Of a DNA stretch of 64,000 nucleotides, positions 44,772 through 53,466 are shown piece after piece. The notes beneath the pieces were generated by a model. It searched no databases. It saw only the letters and a list, made by a program, of their open reading frames with translations, and had not been told where the DNA came from. Source of the DNA: Haloarcula litorea (GTDB lineage: Archaea; Halobacteriota; Halobacteria; Halobacteriales; Haloarculaceae). The DNA is taken from the NCBI RefSeq assembly GCF_029338195.1, contig NZ_CP119779.1, forward strand, positions 2,232,001 to 2,296,000, in the 5' to 3' direction. Each line of letters begins with the position of its first letter. Within the stretch, counting starts at the first letter, position 1. A program made the position numbers and the translations under genes.

Positions 44772-45182
44772 TCAGTCGTGGGCCGTCGCGAGCGCGTCGA
44801 GGAGCCGGTCGAGTTCCCCGCTCCGCTTCCAGGCCGCGACCCGGTCGGTCACGCCGGGGAGGGGCAGTCCGAGACTCACCGTCGACCGCGCCGTCACCTC
44901 GCTGCCGTGGTCCCGCGGCTCGTAGGTCAACGTCGTCTCCATCGACTCGAAGGGTCCCTGCTCGCCGACCTGCCGGTAGCGGACGCCGTGCTCGCGGGCC
45001 GTGAACGCGAACACGACCTCGACGCCGCCGGCCCGGGCGACGACCCGGTGGCCGTCGTCGGTCGCCTCGGTCGACACGACCTCGAAGGTCCCCTCGTGGT
45101 CGATCACGGTCGCCGGGGCGAGCGCCCGGTCGAGTTCGGCGGGCGTCGCCGCGACGAACCGCGTCCGTTCCACCTCGCGCAT
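44772..45182 (-). CDS. SRPBCC (START-like) domain protein
   Basis: This 136-residue protein is MREVERTRFVAATPAELDRA followed by beta strands TFEVVSTEATDDGHRVVARA and a final amphipathic helix (VAAWKRSGELDRLLDALA), the layout of a single SRPBCC hydrophobic-ligand pocket. The ligand or reaction is unknown. An in-frame ATG 27 bases upstream (MPSARDD) is possible, but its residues are not part of the fold. It follows a membrane-protein gene by about 30 bases on the same strand. Confidence 0.75.
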   Translation of the reverse strand: MREVERTRFVAATPAELDRALAPATVIDHEGTFEVVSTEATDDGHRVVARAGGVEVVFAFTAREHGVRYRQVGEQGPFESMETTLTYEPRDHGSEVTARSTVSLGLPLPGVTDRVAAWKRSGELDRLLDALATAHD

Positions 45183-45213
45183 AGACGGGTCGTCGCGGGC
45201 GGACGGCATAGGG

Positions 45214-45531
45214 CTACCGAACGAGCAACGGCAGCGCGAGCGCGGCGACGGCGAGGAAGCCGGCGACCATCCCGTAGAGCAGGCGACCCATCCGGGCCTC
45301 GGCCGGCACCTCACCGCGCAGGGTCGGATGCGCGGTCCAGACGTAGCGGTAGTAGGCGGCGGCGGCCGTCGCGACCGACACCACTCCGGCGACGACGAGC
45401 GACAGCGGCAGCGAGGCCCCGAGTTCCATCACGTAGATGGGGCCAAAGGAGAAGCTCACGGTGAACCCGAGGGCGCTGACGACGAGGAAGGGGACGGGGT
45501 CGACCGGGGTGCCCTCTCGGTTGTGGAGCAT
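45214..45531 (-). CDS. small polytopic membrane protein
   Basis: This 105-residue protein has three hydrophobic helices (PFLVVSALGFTVSFSFGP, LPLSLVVAGVVSVATAAAA, LYGMVAGFLAVAALALPLL) and a short loop with HPTLRGEVPAEARMG. No family recognised. The ATG at 45529-45531 is chosen as the first one ahead of the hydrophobic part. It is divergent from another tiny membrane-protein gene across 100 bases and cotranscribed with the SRPBCC gene. Confidence 0.65.
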   Translation of the reverse strand: MLHNREGTPVDPVPFLVVSALGFTVSFSFGPIYVMELGASLPLSLVVAGVVSVATAAAAYYRYVWTAHPTLRGEVPAEARMGRLLYGMVAGFLAVAALALPLLVR

Positions 45532-45631
45532 CGATGTGACGTACGGCCGCGACCGATATGAACCCCGTCGTTTCAGTTTGTTGCCAACGATCGACCCGTA
45601 CAGATAAGCCGGTGGGTCGTGCAGGACCCGT

Positions 45632-45811
45632 ATGGCATCCGATGGGGACATCCGCGTCCTGTTGGTCCTGGACCTGCTGCTGTCGCTTGCGTTCAGTACG
45701 GTCCTCGTCTGGGGACTGGACTTCGTCGGCCTCGCGGAGTTCACGGTCCGGAGCGTAGCGACGACGGCGATCGGTCTCGCGGTCCTGACGTACCTCCTCG
45801 TGTTGCGCTGA
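45632..45811 (+). CDS. 59-residue two-helix membrane protein
   Basis: This very short gene encodes MASDGDIRVLLVLDLLLSLA, then FSTVLVWGLDFV, a short polar turn and a second helix (VATTAIGLAVLTYLLVLR). The frame is complete with an ATG at 45632 and TGA at 45809-45811, and codon usage matches its neighbours (G/C at third positions). A TATA-like AGATAAGCC lies about 27 bases upstream. Function unknown. It converges with a cupin gene after two bases. Confidence 0.65.
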   Translation: MASDGDIRVLLVLDLLLSLAFSTVLVWGLDFVGLAEFTVRSVATTAIGLAVLTYLLVLR

Positions 45812-45813
45812 GG

Positions 45814-46155
45814 CTACTCGCGCAGCCAGTCGGGGTCCGGCCGCGGCGGGCTGAACACGTCGATCGCCAGCAGCGTCTCGTCCCCGCGGTTCTCCGCGGC
45901 GTGGACCTCGTGGCTCTCCAGCCAGTAGGACTCGCCCGGGCCGACGGTGACGGTGTCGTCGTCCAGCACGAACGTCTGCTCGCCCTGGTAGACGAACCCC
46001 ACCTGCTCGTGGTGGTGGTCGTGTTCGGGGACGCGGCTCCCCGGCTCCATCCGGAGGTGCTGGATGCTCATCTCGTCGCCGGCGGCCAGCTGTGCGAGGT
46101 GGACGCCCGGTTCGACCTCGACCTCCTCGCCAGCCGGTGCGGTGGTGGTCTCCAT
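45814..46155 (-). CDS. cupin domain protein with complete metal motif
   Basis: This 113-residue single-domain cupin has EPGSRVPEHDHHHEQVGFVY, where several His precede a Gln or Glu position, and WLESHEVHAAEN supplying the last His. It therefore probably binds a metal, unlike the cupin at 39.6 kb. Small haloarchaeal cupins of this kind are often of unknown function. The ATG at 46153-46155 is used. It is divergent from the zinc-ribbon membrane gene at 46294. Confidence 0.8.
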   Translation of the reverse strand: METTTAPAGEEVEVEPGVHLAQLAAGDEMSIQHLRMEPGSRVPEHDHHHEQVGFVYQGEQTFVLDDDTVTVGPGESYWLESHEVHAAENRGDETLLAIDVFSPPRPDPDWLRE

Positions 46156-46293
46156 ACCGTCCGCAGGGTGTCCGACGGCAAAACTGTGTGGCCCGGCCGC
46201 GGCCTCGCCCCGCCGGGACCGGCGGCGTGACCGATCGCCGGCGGTTCACGAGTGTCGGAAGATATAGGGGCGTCCGTCCCGCACTCAGCGAAT

Positions 46294-46710
46294 ATGGCCG
46301 ACACGGGTCGCAAGCGGCCGTGGCTCGCCGCCGCCCTCGCGTTCGTCTACCCCGGACTGGGGCACGTCTACCTGCGGGAGTGGTTCCGGGCCGTGCTGTG
46401 GTTCGGGCTGGTCATCAGCACGACCACGCTGCTGGTGGGCGACGAGGTCACCGAACCGCTGGACTCCGGCGTCACGCTGGACGCGCTGCGGGCGGTCTAC
46501 CAGAACCTGCCGACGGTCGCGACCGTCGCGCTGCTGGCGCTGACCGTCCTCAGTATGGTCGACGCCTACTGGATGGCGACCCGCGAGAACCGGATGGCCG
46601 ACATCGTCGAGGGGGACAAGTGCCCCAACTGCGGGAAGGAGCTCGACGAGGACCTGGCGTTCTGTCACTGGTGTACGACGGACCTCGAACAGTACCGCAC
46701 CGAGCAGTGA
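46294..46710 (+). CDS. membrane protein with C-terminal zinc ribbon
   Basis: This 138-residue protein begins KRPWLAAALAFVYPGLGHVY, the short TM2-like motif of small membrane proteins. Two or three helices follow, then a cytoplasmic CPNCGKELDEDLAFCHWC ribbon. The four Cys are intact. I choose ATG 46294 because it leaves the YPGLGH segment at the usual distance from the N-terminus; upstream starts exist. It is followed four bases later by the MFS gene, so the pair is probably one transcript. Confidence 0.75.
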   Translation: MADTGRKRPWLAAALAFVYPGLGHVYLREWFRAVLWFGLVISTTTLLVGDEVTEPLDSGVTLDALRAVYQNLPTVATVALLALTVLSMVDAYWMATRENRMADIVEGDKCPNCGKELDEDLAFCHWCTTDLEQYRTEQ

Positions 46711-46714
46711 CGCC

Positions 46715-47932
46715 GTGACACGCGAGGACCGGCGGCGCTGGCTGCTCGTCGGCGTCGCCGCCGCGGTGATGGGTGCCGCCGGGACCTACCAGTTCGTCTG
46801 GACGACCGTCAGCGGTGTCGTCGGTGTCCGCACCGGGGCCTCGTCGGCCCAGTTGGGGACGGTCTTCACCGCGTTCGTGGTCGGACAGACGCTGGTCCAG
46901 CTCCCGGCCGGACGCGTTCGGGACCGGTACGGTCCCCGGCCGGTGATGGTGGCGGCCGCGGTCGGGCTGTTCGCCGGCTACGCCGGGCTCGCGCTCGCGG
47001 ACGCGGTCGCGACCGCGACGCTGGCCTACGCCGTCGGCGGGCTGGGCAGCGGGAGCGCCTACACCGTCGCCGTCAACACGCCGGTCAAGTGGTTCGACGA
47101 CCGGCGCGGGCTGGCGACGGGCGTCGTCACGATGGCCTTCGGCGGCGTCAGCGTCGTCGTCATCCCGGCCGTCGGCGGGCGGGTCGCCGGGGCGTACGGC
47201 GAGACCCTGCTGGCGCTCGGTGCCGTGGTCGGTGTCGCCGGCCTCCTGGGCGCGGCCCTGCTCCGGGACCCCGACGGCGAGACGGGTCCGAGCAGCGGAG
47301 CGGAGACGAGCGACGACGCTGTCGAGGCAGACGGTGGGGCCGCAGTCGGCTGGCGCACCGTCGTCGGCACGTGGCAGTTCTGGGTGTTCTTCGGCGTGAT
47401 GACGCTCGTCAACGGCGTCGGCCTGATGCTCATCGGCCGGTCCGTCGGCTTCACGAGGGGGCTGGGCCTGTCGTCGGGGACCGCCACCACCGTCGCCTCC
47501 GCCGTCGCGCTGGCCGACGCCGCCGGCATCGTCCTGCTGGGCGGGCTCTCCGACCGCTTCGGCGGCGAACGGACCGTCGGCGCGTCGCTGCTGCTGTGTG
47601 GCGGGGCGCTGGGCGGGGCCGTCCTGCTCGGCGATCGCGGGTTCGCACTGCCCTTCGTCGTCCTCGTCGCGGCGACGGCGTTCTTCCGGAGTCCCGCCTT
47701 CGCCGTCGTCCCGTCGCTGGTCGGCGACTACTACGGTCGGGCACGCTCCTCCGAGAACTACGCGCTGGTGTACGCCGCGAAGGTGCCCGGCGGCGTCTTC
47801 GGCGGGACCGTCGCCGGCGTGCTGGTGGCCCGATACGGGTGGGTGCAGTCGTTCGCCCTCGGTGCGGCGCTGCTGGTCGTCGCCGGGGCCGCGTCGCTGA
47901 CGTTGCGAGCGCCCGAGAACGTGGGTCGGTAG
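46715..47932 (+). CDS. major facilitator superfamily transporter (OFA-like)
   Basis: This 405-residue protein has twelve hydrophobic segments, motif A-like GRVRDRYGPRPVMV between helices 2 and 3, and a second copy GGLSDRFGGERTVG in the C-terminal half. A cytoplasmic acidic loop (about residues 185-210) separates the halves. GSGSAYTVAVNTPVKWF resembles oxalate/formate antiporter relatives, but the substrate cannot be assigned. The start is GTG 46715. Confidence 0.83.
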   Translation: MTREDRRRWLLVGVAAAVMGAAGTYQFVWTTVSGVVGVRTGASSAQLGTVFTAFVVGQTLVQLPAGRVRDRYGPRPVMVAAAVGLFAGYAGLALADAVATATLAYAVGGLGSGSAYTVAVNTPVKWFDDRRGLATGVVTMAFGGVSVVVIPAVGGRVAGAYGETLLALGAVVGVAGLLGAALLRDPDGETGPSSGAETSDDAVEADGGAAVGWRTVVGTWQFWVFFGVMTLVNGVGLMLIGRSVGFTRGLGLSSGTATTVASAVALADAAGIVLLGGLSDRFGGERTVGASLLLCGGALGGAVLLGDRGFALPFVVLVAATAFFRSPAFAVVPSLVGDYYGRARSSENYALVYAAKVPGGVFGGTVAGVLVARYGWVQSFALGAALLVVAGAASLTLRAPENVGR

Positions 47933-47946
47933 CCGCCGGGACCGCC

Positions 47947-49113
47947 CTACTTCTCGATGATGCTCTCCTCGATGCGCTCGCCGAAGTGCGTCGCCGTGTC
48001 CTCGTAGTGGACGAGGATCTCGTCGCCGGGTTCCAGGTCGGTGACGGCGGTCCGGCCGTCGCGGGTGTGGACCTTGATGGTCTCGGCGTTCTGCAGCAGC
48101 GTCTCGATGCGGTCGCCGCCGTCGGTCTCGGCCTGGACGCGGAACATCGGGCGCTTCTCGATCTTCGCGCGGCCGACGATGGCCTCCCGGGTGTGGCCCT
48201 GGTCGTCGACGACCTGGACCTCGTCGCCGGACTGCAGTTCCGAGAGGTACTTCGTGCCGCCGTCGGGCGTGCGGACGTAGGCGTGGACCGCGCCGGCGTT
48301 GACCCGGAACGGCCGGGAGGCGACGTAGGGCGACTCCGCGGTCTCGGCGTGGACGAAAAAGAGGCCGCGGGCCATCGACCCGACGAGCATCCCCTCGTCG
48401 TGTTCCATCAGGTTGCCGGTGTCGATACAGACCCGGTCGGCCGAGCCCGTCTGCTCGACCGCCGTGACCTCGGCGTACTCCAGGTCAAGCTGCTCGCGGC
48501 CCACGTCGTCGCGGACCTCGACGGTCTTGCGGATCTCGTCGACGTCGTCGGTGTCCAACAGGACCCCGTCGGCCCCCAACTCGAGCGTCTCGTAAGCCGT
48601 GCGTGCGTCCTCGGCGGTGCGGACGCCGGCGATGAGGTCCGTCTCGTCGCCGACGCGGGCGATGAGGTTCTCCAGCGGGATGATCTGCCAGTCCTCGGCG
48701 ACGACGATCGTGTAGTCGGCCTCGGCCGCGACGGCCTCGGCGAAGGCCTCGTAGTCCTCGTCGTAGATGCGGATGTAGCCGCCGTCGGGACCGGCCCCGT
48801 TCTGCCGCAGGGCGGAGAGGTCAGCCGACCCGGAGAAGTCCGAGGGCAGGTCGACCGTGCCGTCGCCCTCGCCGTCCTTGCCGACGATGGTGGCGTCGGC
48901 GTCGGAGTCGTCGCCCTCGGCGTCCATCACGTGGACGTCGCCGTTCGAGAACGCGGCGACGTCGACCGCGCCGAGGTCCCGGACCCGCTCGACGTCGGCC
49001 TCGTCGACCAGGACCCAGTCGACGCCGGCCTCGAGGCCGGCGGTGATGCGCCGCTTCCGTGTCTCCCAGTCGCCGACCTCGCCGTCGGCTTTGAGCCACA
49101 CGCTTCGTGTCAT
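47947..49113 (-). CDS. 3-dehydroquinate synthase II (archaeal type)
   Basis: This 388-residue protein has the archaeal DHQS-II features: VWLKADGEVGDWETRKRRIT at the N-terminus, EDWQIIPLENLIA, and GLFFVHAETAESPYVASRPF with FRVNAGAVHAYV. It uses NAD to convert ADTH (2-amino-3,7-dideoxyheptulosonate) to 3-dehydroquinate, replacing bacterial AroB. The gene encoding its substrate maker, ADTH synthase, lies 1.4 kb away on the same strand, separated by a divergently transcribed MinD gene. The ATG at 49111-49113 is preferred to longer upstream frames. Confidence 0.92.
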   Translation of the reverse strand: MTRSVWLKADGEVGDWETRKRRITAGLEAGVDWVLVDEADVERVRDLGAVDVAAFSNGDVHVMDAEGDDSDADATIVGKDGEGDGTVDLPSDFSGSADLSALRQNGAGPDGGYIRIYDEDYEAFAEAVAAEADYTIVVAEDWQIIPLENLIARVGDETDLIAGVRTAEDARTAYETLELGADGVLLDTDDVDEIRKTVEVRDDVGREQLDLEYAEVTAVEQTGSADRVCIDTGNLMEHDEGMLVGSMARGLFFVHAETAESPYVASRPFRVNAGAVHAYVRTPDGGTKYLSELQSGDEVQVVDDQGHTREAIVGRAKIEKRPMFRVQAETDGGDRIETLLQNAETIKVHTRDGRTAVTDLEPGDEILVHYEDTATHFGERIEESIIEK

Positions 49114-49245
49114 GGCCCCACGTCCGCGACGCCGGGGCTTGAACGTGGCGGAAGCCCGTCCCCGAGATTCAGTGATGAGAATTGCGCCGATAGAAATATC
49201 AACAGTACTGACAAACATCTCAACCACTACCGGGGAGGGCCTGAT

Positions 49246-50499
49246 ATGTCAACCACGACTGGACACGTGTTCGCAGTGGCCGGGGCAAAGGGCGGCGTCG
49301 GGAAGACGACGACCAGCATCAACTTGGGGGCCGTGTTCGCCGACACGGGACACTCGGCGGTGACCGTCGAGATGGACCTCGCGATGGCGAACCTCGTCGA
49401 CTTCCTGGACGTCGACGTCGACGTGTCGTCGGCGACGACGATGCACGACGTGCTCGCCGGAACCGCAGACCCCGCGGCGGCGGTCTACGAGACCGGAACG
49501 GGACTCGACATCCTCCCCAGCGGGACGGAGCTCGCCGGGTACGCCGACACCGACCTCTCGAACCTCCCGGGCGTCGTCGAGGGGTTGCGTGCGCGCTACG
49601 ACGTCGTGATCCTCGACACGCCCGCGGGCCTGAGCGAGGAGACGCTGCGCCCGCTCCAGCTCGCCGACGAGACGCTGCTGGTCTCGACCCCGCGGGTGGC
49701 CTCCATCCGGAACGTCCGGAACACGATGGAACTGGCCGACCGGGTGGGGACCGACGTCCGCGGGCTGGTGTTGACCAAGTCCGGGACCGGCGCGTCGCCC
49801 GGGGCCGACCGCATCGCCGAGTTCCTCGACGTCGAGCTGCTCGGCCACGTCCCGGAGGACGAGGCCGTCCCACACGCCCAGGACAGCGGCGACCCGGTCG
49901 TCGTGAACGCGCCCAACAGCGGCGCTGCCCACGCTTATCGGAAAGTCGCGGGAAAGCTCCGCGGCGAGGACGACCCGGGCGTCGAACCGGACGCCCGGAC
50001 GGACGAGTCGGAGACGACGCGGACCTCGGCGACGGGCGAGTACCGACGGACGGACGGCCCGGTCGCGGAGACGCTCGGGGACCGCGGCCAGCCGCCCGGG
50101 GCGGAGGTGAGCGCGGAGACGGACGGTGGCCCCTCGCGGACGGTGTCGACTGCTGCCGGTGACGCCGCTTCGGGCGACCGGCGTCGCGACGGCCGACGCG
50201 AAGCCGACGACCGCGACGACGGCGGGTTCACCTGGGTCGGCGAGTCGAGTGTGGCGACGGACGACGTGGTCGACGACCCCCCGGGTACCGACGACGCGTC
50301 CGGGGACGGCCCCTCCCCGTCGGCGACCGCCGAAGCGGCGCGAGATGACCCCCCACCGGATGCCGGGAGGTCCGAACCGGGGGCTCACCCGAGCGAGAAG
50401 CGGCGAAGCGACGGCGAGCGGTCCGATGGCGAGGAGGCGGCGGCCGGGAACGAAGCCACCTCGCTCGGGGCGCGCGTGCGGTCGCTGTTCGGGTTCTAG
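49246..50499 (+). CDS. MinD/ParA-type ATPase with long disordered C-terminal extension
   Basis: This 417-residue protein has an ATPase domain (about 1-245) with deviant Walker A AGAKGGVGKTTT (residues 12-23), VEMDLAMANL, and VVILDTPAGLSEETLRPL, where Asp is the Walker B. The fold ends near AYRKVAGKLRGED. A further 170 residues are Asp/Glu/Arg/Gly-rich, low complexity and disordered, and the last eleven (SLGARVRSLFGF) form a possible amphipathic membrane anchor like that of MinD. Polar or membrane localisation is likely. It is divergent from DHQS II and converges (4-base overlap) with ADTH synthase. Confidence 0.86.
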   Translation: MSTTTGHVFAVAGAKGGVGKTTTSINLGAVFADTGHSAVTVEMDLAMANLVDFLDVDVDVSSATTMHDVLAGTADPAAAVYETGTGLDILPSGTELAGYADTDLSNLPGVVEGLRARYDVVILDTPAGLSEETLRPLQLADETLLVSTPRVASIRNVRNTMELADRVGTDVRGLVLTKSGTGASPGADRIAEFLDVELLGHVPEDEAVPHAQDSGDPVVVNAPNSGAAHAYRKVAGKLRGEDDPGVEPDARTDESETTRTSATGEYRRTDGPVAETLGDRGQPPGAEVSAETDGGPSRTVSTAAGDAASGDRRRDGRREADDRDDGGFTWVGESSVATDDVVDDPPGTDDASGDGPSPSATAEAARDDPPPDAGRSEPGAHPSEKRRSDGERSDGEEAAAGNEATSLGARVRSLFGF

Positions 50500-51299
50500 A
50501 CCTCGACGGCCAGCCCCGCGTCGTGCAGGGCCTCGTCGGCCTCGGCGTCGCCGTGGACGACGCTGGCGACGGCGTGAGCGATGGCCTCGGGGTCCTCGTG
50601 CTGGAAGATCGACCGACCCATCGAGACGCCGGCCGCGCCGGCGTCCATCGCGCCCCGGACCATCGAGAGCGTCTCCTCGTCGGTGCCTTTCGACCCGCCG
50701 GCGATGACCACCGGCAGCGAGGTGGACTCGACGACGTGCTGGAAGCTCTCGGCGTCGCCGGTGTAGGCCGTCTTGACGACGTCGGCCCCCAGTTCCTCGC
50801 CGAGCCGGACGGCGTGACCGACGTACTGCTCGAAGTCGTCGCCGTCGGGGTCGATGTCCGGCCCGCGAGCGTAGGTCATCGCCAGGACCGGCAGGCCGTA
50901 CCGCTCGGCCTCGCTCGTGACCCGCGAGAGCCCCTCGATCTGCTCGCGCTCGTACTCGCTGCCGACGTTGATGTGGAAGGAGACGGCGTCGGCACCGGCC
51001 CGGATGGCGTCCTCGACGGTGCCGGTCGGTCGCTTGTCCTCCTCGTCCGGCCCGATGGTCGTCGAGCCGTTGATGTGGGCGATGTAGCCCGCGCCGTTCT
51101 TGTTCGGGTGGACGCGGTCGGCGATCCCGCGCTGGGTGAGTACCGAGTCCGCCCCGCCCCGCGTGACGGCGTCGATCGTCGATTCGATGTCTTTCAGTCC
51201 CGTCACCGCTCCCATCGTGATCCCGTGGTCCATCGGAACCACGACGTACTTCCCGTCTGTCCCGAGGCGTTCGAGCCGTGCGCGTGTCCCTGTGTTCAT
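50496..51299 (-). CDS. ADTH synthase / class I fructose-bisphosphate aldolase family
   Basis: This 267-residue TIM barrel has VVVPMDHGITMGAVTGL, Schiff-base Lys in DVVKTAYTGD, and VIAGGSKGTDEET. Both plain archaeal FBP aldolase and 2-amino-3,7-dideoxy-D-threo-hept-6-ulosonate synthase belong to this family. Its place beside DHQ synthase II and trpCBA strongly favours the aromatic-pathway role, producing the substrate of DHQS II. The start ATG 51297-51299 lies 26 bases after the trpA stop, with a TATA-like CCATAATCG positioned so that the gene may have its own leaderless transcript. Confidence 0.88.
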   Translation of the reverse strand: MNTGTRARLERLGTDGKYVVVPMDHGITMGAVTGLKDIESTIDAVTRGGADSVLTQRGIADRVHPNKNGAGYIAHINGSTTIGPDEEDKRPTGTVEDAIRAGADAVSFHINVGSEYEREQIEGLSRVTSEAERYGLPVLAMTYARGPDIDPDGDDFEQYVGHAVRLGEELGADVVKTAYTGDAESFQHVVESTSLPVVIAGGSKGTDEETLSMVRGAMDAGAAGVSMGRSIFQHEDPEAIAHAVASVVHGDAEADEALHDAGLAVEV

Positions 51300-51325
51300 G
51301 ATATGCGACTGTGTGGCAAGAACGA

Positions 51326-52156
51326 TTATGGGCGTTCCGGTTCCGGCCGTTCTCCGGCCCCCCGGAGCGCGCCCTCCTTCAGTTCGCGGGCCTTCTCCTC
51401 GAGGCGGTCGGCGACGGCGTCGGCGGGGTCGTCGTTTTCCTCGCCCTCGGCGACGATGTCGACGAGCGCGGAGCCGACGATGATCCCGTCCGCGCCCGCG
51501 GCGACGATGCGCTCGGCGTGGTCGCCGGTCTTGATGCCGAAGCCGACGGCCTTGGGGACGTCCCAGTCGGCGACGCGGGCCAGCGACTCCTCGGTCGCGT
51601 CGTCGACGTCGTCCCGGGCACCCGTGACCCCGAGGCGGGACTGGACGTAGACGTAGCCCGACACCTGCTCGCGCATCCGGTCGAGCCGGTCGCCCGTGGT
51701 CGTCGGCGCGACGATGAACACCAGGTCCAGCCCGAACTCGTCGCAGGCCTCCCGCAGCGGCCCGGCCTCCTCGGCCGGCAAGTCGACGACGACGAACCCC
51801 TCGATGCCCTCCGCGGCGGCCCGCTCGACGAACGGCCGGGGGCCGGCCTCGTCGCCGTACTGGTAGACGAGGTTGTAGTAGGTCATACAGACCAGCGGCA
51901 CGTCCACGTCGAGGTCCGAGACGAACTCGAAGTACCGCTCGACGGTCATCCCCGCGTCGAGCGCCCGGACGATGGCGCTCTGGATGGTCGTCCCCTCGGC
52001 GATCGGCTCGGAGAACGGGAGGCCGAGCTCGATGACGTCGGCCCCGCCGGCCGCCAGCGCCTCGACGTACTCCAGTGAGGTCTCGTAGTCCGGATCGCCG
52101 GCGGCGAGATAGGGGATGAACGCCGGCTCGTCGTCGAACACCCGCTCCAGGCCCAT
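51326..52156 (-). CDS. trpA: tryptophan synthase alpha chain
   Basis: This 276-residue TIM barrel has [38 protein letters not shown] (the first catalytic Glu lies in [10 protein letters not shown]) and [19 protein letters not shown]. It cleaves indole-3-glycerol phosphate to indole and passes the indole to TrpB. It shares its start codon with the trpB stop (TGATG), showing strict translational coupling in trpC-trpB-trpA order. The C-terminal extension after [17 protein letters not shown] is slightly longer and basic. All core motifs are intact. Confidence 0.94.
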   Translation of the reverse strand: MGLERVFDDEPAFIPYLAAGDPDYETSLEYVEALAAGGADVIELGLPFSEPIAEGTTIQSAIVRALDAGMTVERYFEFVSDLDVDVPLVCMTYYNLVYQYGDEAGPRPFVERAAAEGIEGFVVVDLPAEEAGPLREACDEFGLDLVFIVAPTTTGDRLDRMREQVSGYVYVQSRLGVTGARDDVDDATEESLARVADWDVPKAVGFGIKTGDHAERIVAAGADGIIVGSALVDIVAEGEENDDPADAVADRLEEKARELKEGALRGAGERPEPERP

Positions 52157-53466
52157 CAGAGGCCACCCCCACCGAAGCGGTTCAGGATAGACATGTCCGG
52201 CGCGATGTCCAGATCACGCTTGCTCGTCTCCTCGACGACCGTCTCCAGGTCCTTGTCGCCGCGGCCCGAGACGTTGACGACGAGGGTGTCGCCGAGCTCC
52301 TCGTAGTTCTCGTCTCGCGGCTCCGCCGCTCGACCGTCCGTGGCGGTTCCCGCCACGCTCTCCAGATAGCCGAACGCGTGAGCCGTCTCCAGGGCCGGGA
52401 TGACGCCCTCGTCCTGCGAGAGGCGGTGGAACGCCTCGAGCGCCCTGTCGTCGTCGACGTTGACCGGCGTCACGCGGCCCTCGTCGACGAGGTGGGCAAG
52501 CTCCGGGCCGACGCCGGCGTAGTCCAGGCCCGCCGAGACGGAGTGGGACTCCATGATCTGGCCGTCGGAGTCCTGCAGGAGCTTCGTCCGCGCGCCGTGG
52601 AGCACCCCTTCGTCGCCCGTCGACAGCGTCGCGGAGTTGGGCGCGACGCCCTCCGCCTCGTCCACTGTCAGCGACGACCCCCCGGCCTCGACGGCAACGA
52701 GGTCGACCGACTCGTCGTCGACGAACTCCGCGAACGCCCCCATCGTGTTCGACCCCCCGCCGGCACAGGCCAGCACGGCGTCGGGGAGCCCGCCGGTCTG
52801 CTCGATGGCCTGCTCGCGGGCCTCCTCGGAGATGACCGACTGGAAGTCCCGGACCATCTTCGGGAACGGGTGCGGGCCGACGACGCTGCCGATGACGTAG
52901 TGGGTGTTCTCGACGGTGGTCGCCCAGTCCCGCATCGTCTCGGAGATGGCCTCCTTCAGGGTCCCGCGGCCGACCGTGACCGGGTTCACGTCCGCGCCGT
53001 TGATCTTCATCCGGAAGACGTTGGGCCGCTGGCGGGCGATGTCAGTCTCGCCCATGTATATCTCGCAGGGCATGTCCAGGTGGGCGGCGGCCATCGCCGT
53101 CGCGGTGCCGTGTTGCCCGGCACCCGTCTCCGCGATGATGCGCTCCTTGCCCATGTACTTCGCCAGCAGCACCTGTCCGAGGGCGTTGTTGAGCTTGTGA
53201 GCCCCGCCGTGGAGCAGGTCCTCGCGCTTGAGGTAGACGTCCCTGTCGTACCGCTCGGAGAGCTGCTCGGCGTACTGCAGCGGCGTCGGCCGCCCGCCGA
53301 AGTCCGCCAGCCGGTCCCGGAACTCGTCCATAAAGCCGTCTTCGTTGTGCAGGACGTACCGCTCGTAGGCGTCGGCCAGCTCCTCGATGGCCGGCATCAA
53401 CGCCTCGGGCACGTACTGTCCGCCGTACTCGCCGAACTTGGGGTCGTGTGCGTCGTCAGTGCTCAT
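52156..53466 (-). CDS. trpB: tryptophan synthase beta chain
   Basis: This 436-residue PLP enzyme has the Schiff-base Lys91 in [13 protein letters not shown], phosphate-binding [10 protein letters not shown], and [16 protein letters not shown]. It is of the short TrpB1 type ([11 protein letters not shown]). It joins indole and serine to make tryptophan as an alpha-beta complex with TrpA. It overlaps trpC upstream by four bases (ATGA) and trpA downstream. A Gly/Asp/Ala-rich insert ([17 protein letters not shown]) near the C-terminus is typical haloarchaeal decoration. Confidence 0.95.
   Translation of the reverse strand: MSTDDAHDPKFGEYGGQYVPEALMPAIEELADAYERYVLHNEDGFMDEFRDRLADFGGRPTPLQYAEQLSERYDRDVYLKREDLLHGGAHKLNNALGQVLLAKYMGKERIIAETGAGQHGTATAMAAAHLDMPCEIYMGETDIARQRPNVFRMKINGADVNPVTVGRGTLKEAISETMRDWATTVENTHYVIGSVVGPHPFPKMVRDFQSVISEEAREQAIEQTGGLPDAVLACAGGGSNTMGAFAEFVDDESVDLVAVEAGGSSLTVDEAEGVAPNSATLSTGDEGVLHGARTKLLQDSDGQIMESHSVSAGLDYAGVGPELAHLVDEGRVTPVNVDDDRALEAFHRLSQDEGVIPALETAHAFGYLESVAGTATDGRAAEPRDENYEELGDTLVVNVSGRGDKDLETVVEETSKRDLDIAPDMSILNRFGGGGL

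Noticed and set aside
50496-51299. Plain glycolytic fructose-bisphosphate aldolase
   Set aside because: The family includes it, but location beside DHQ synthase II and trpCBA favours ADTH synthase; sequence alone cannot fully exclude aldolase activity.
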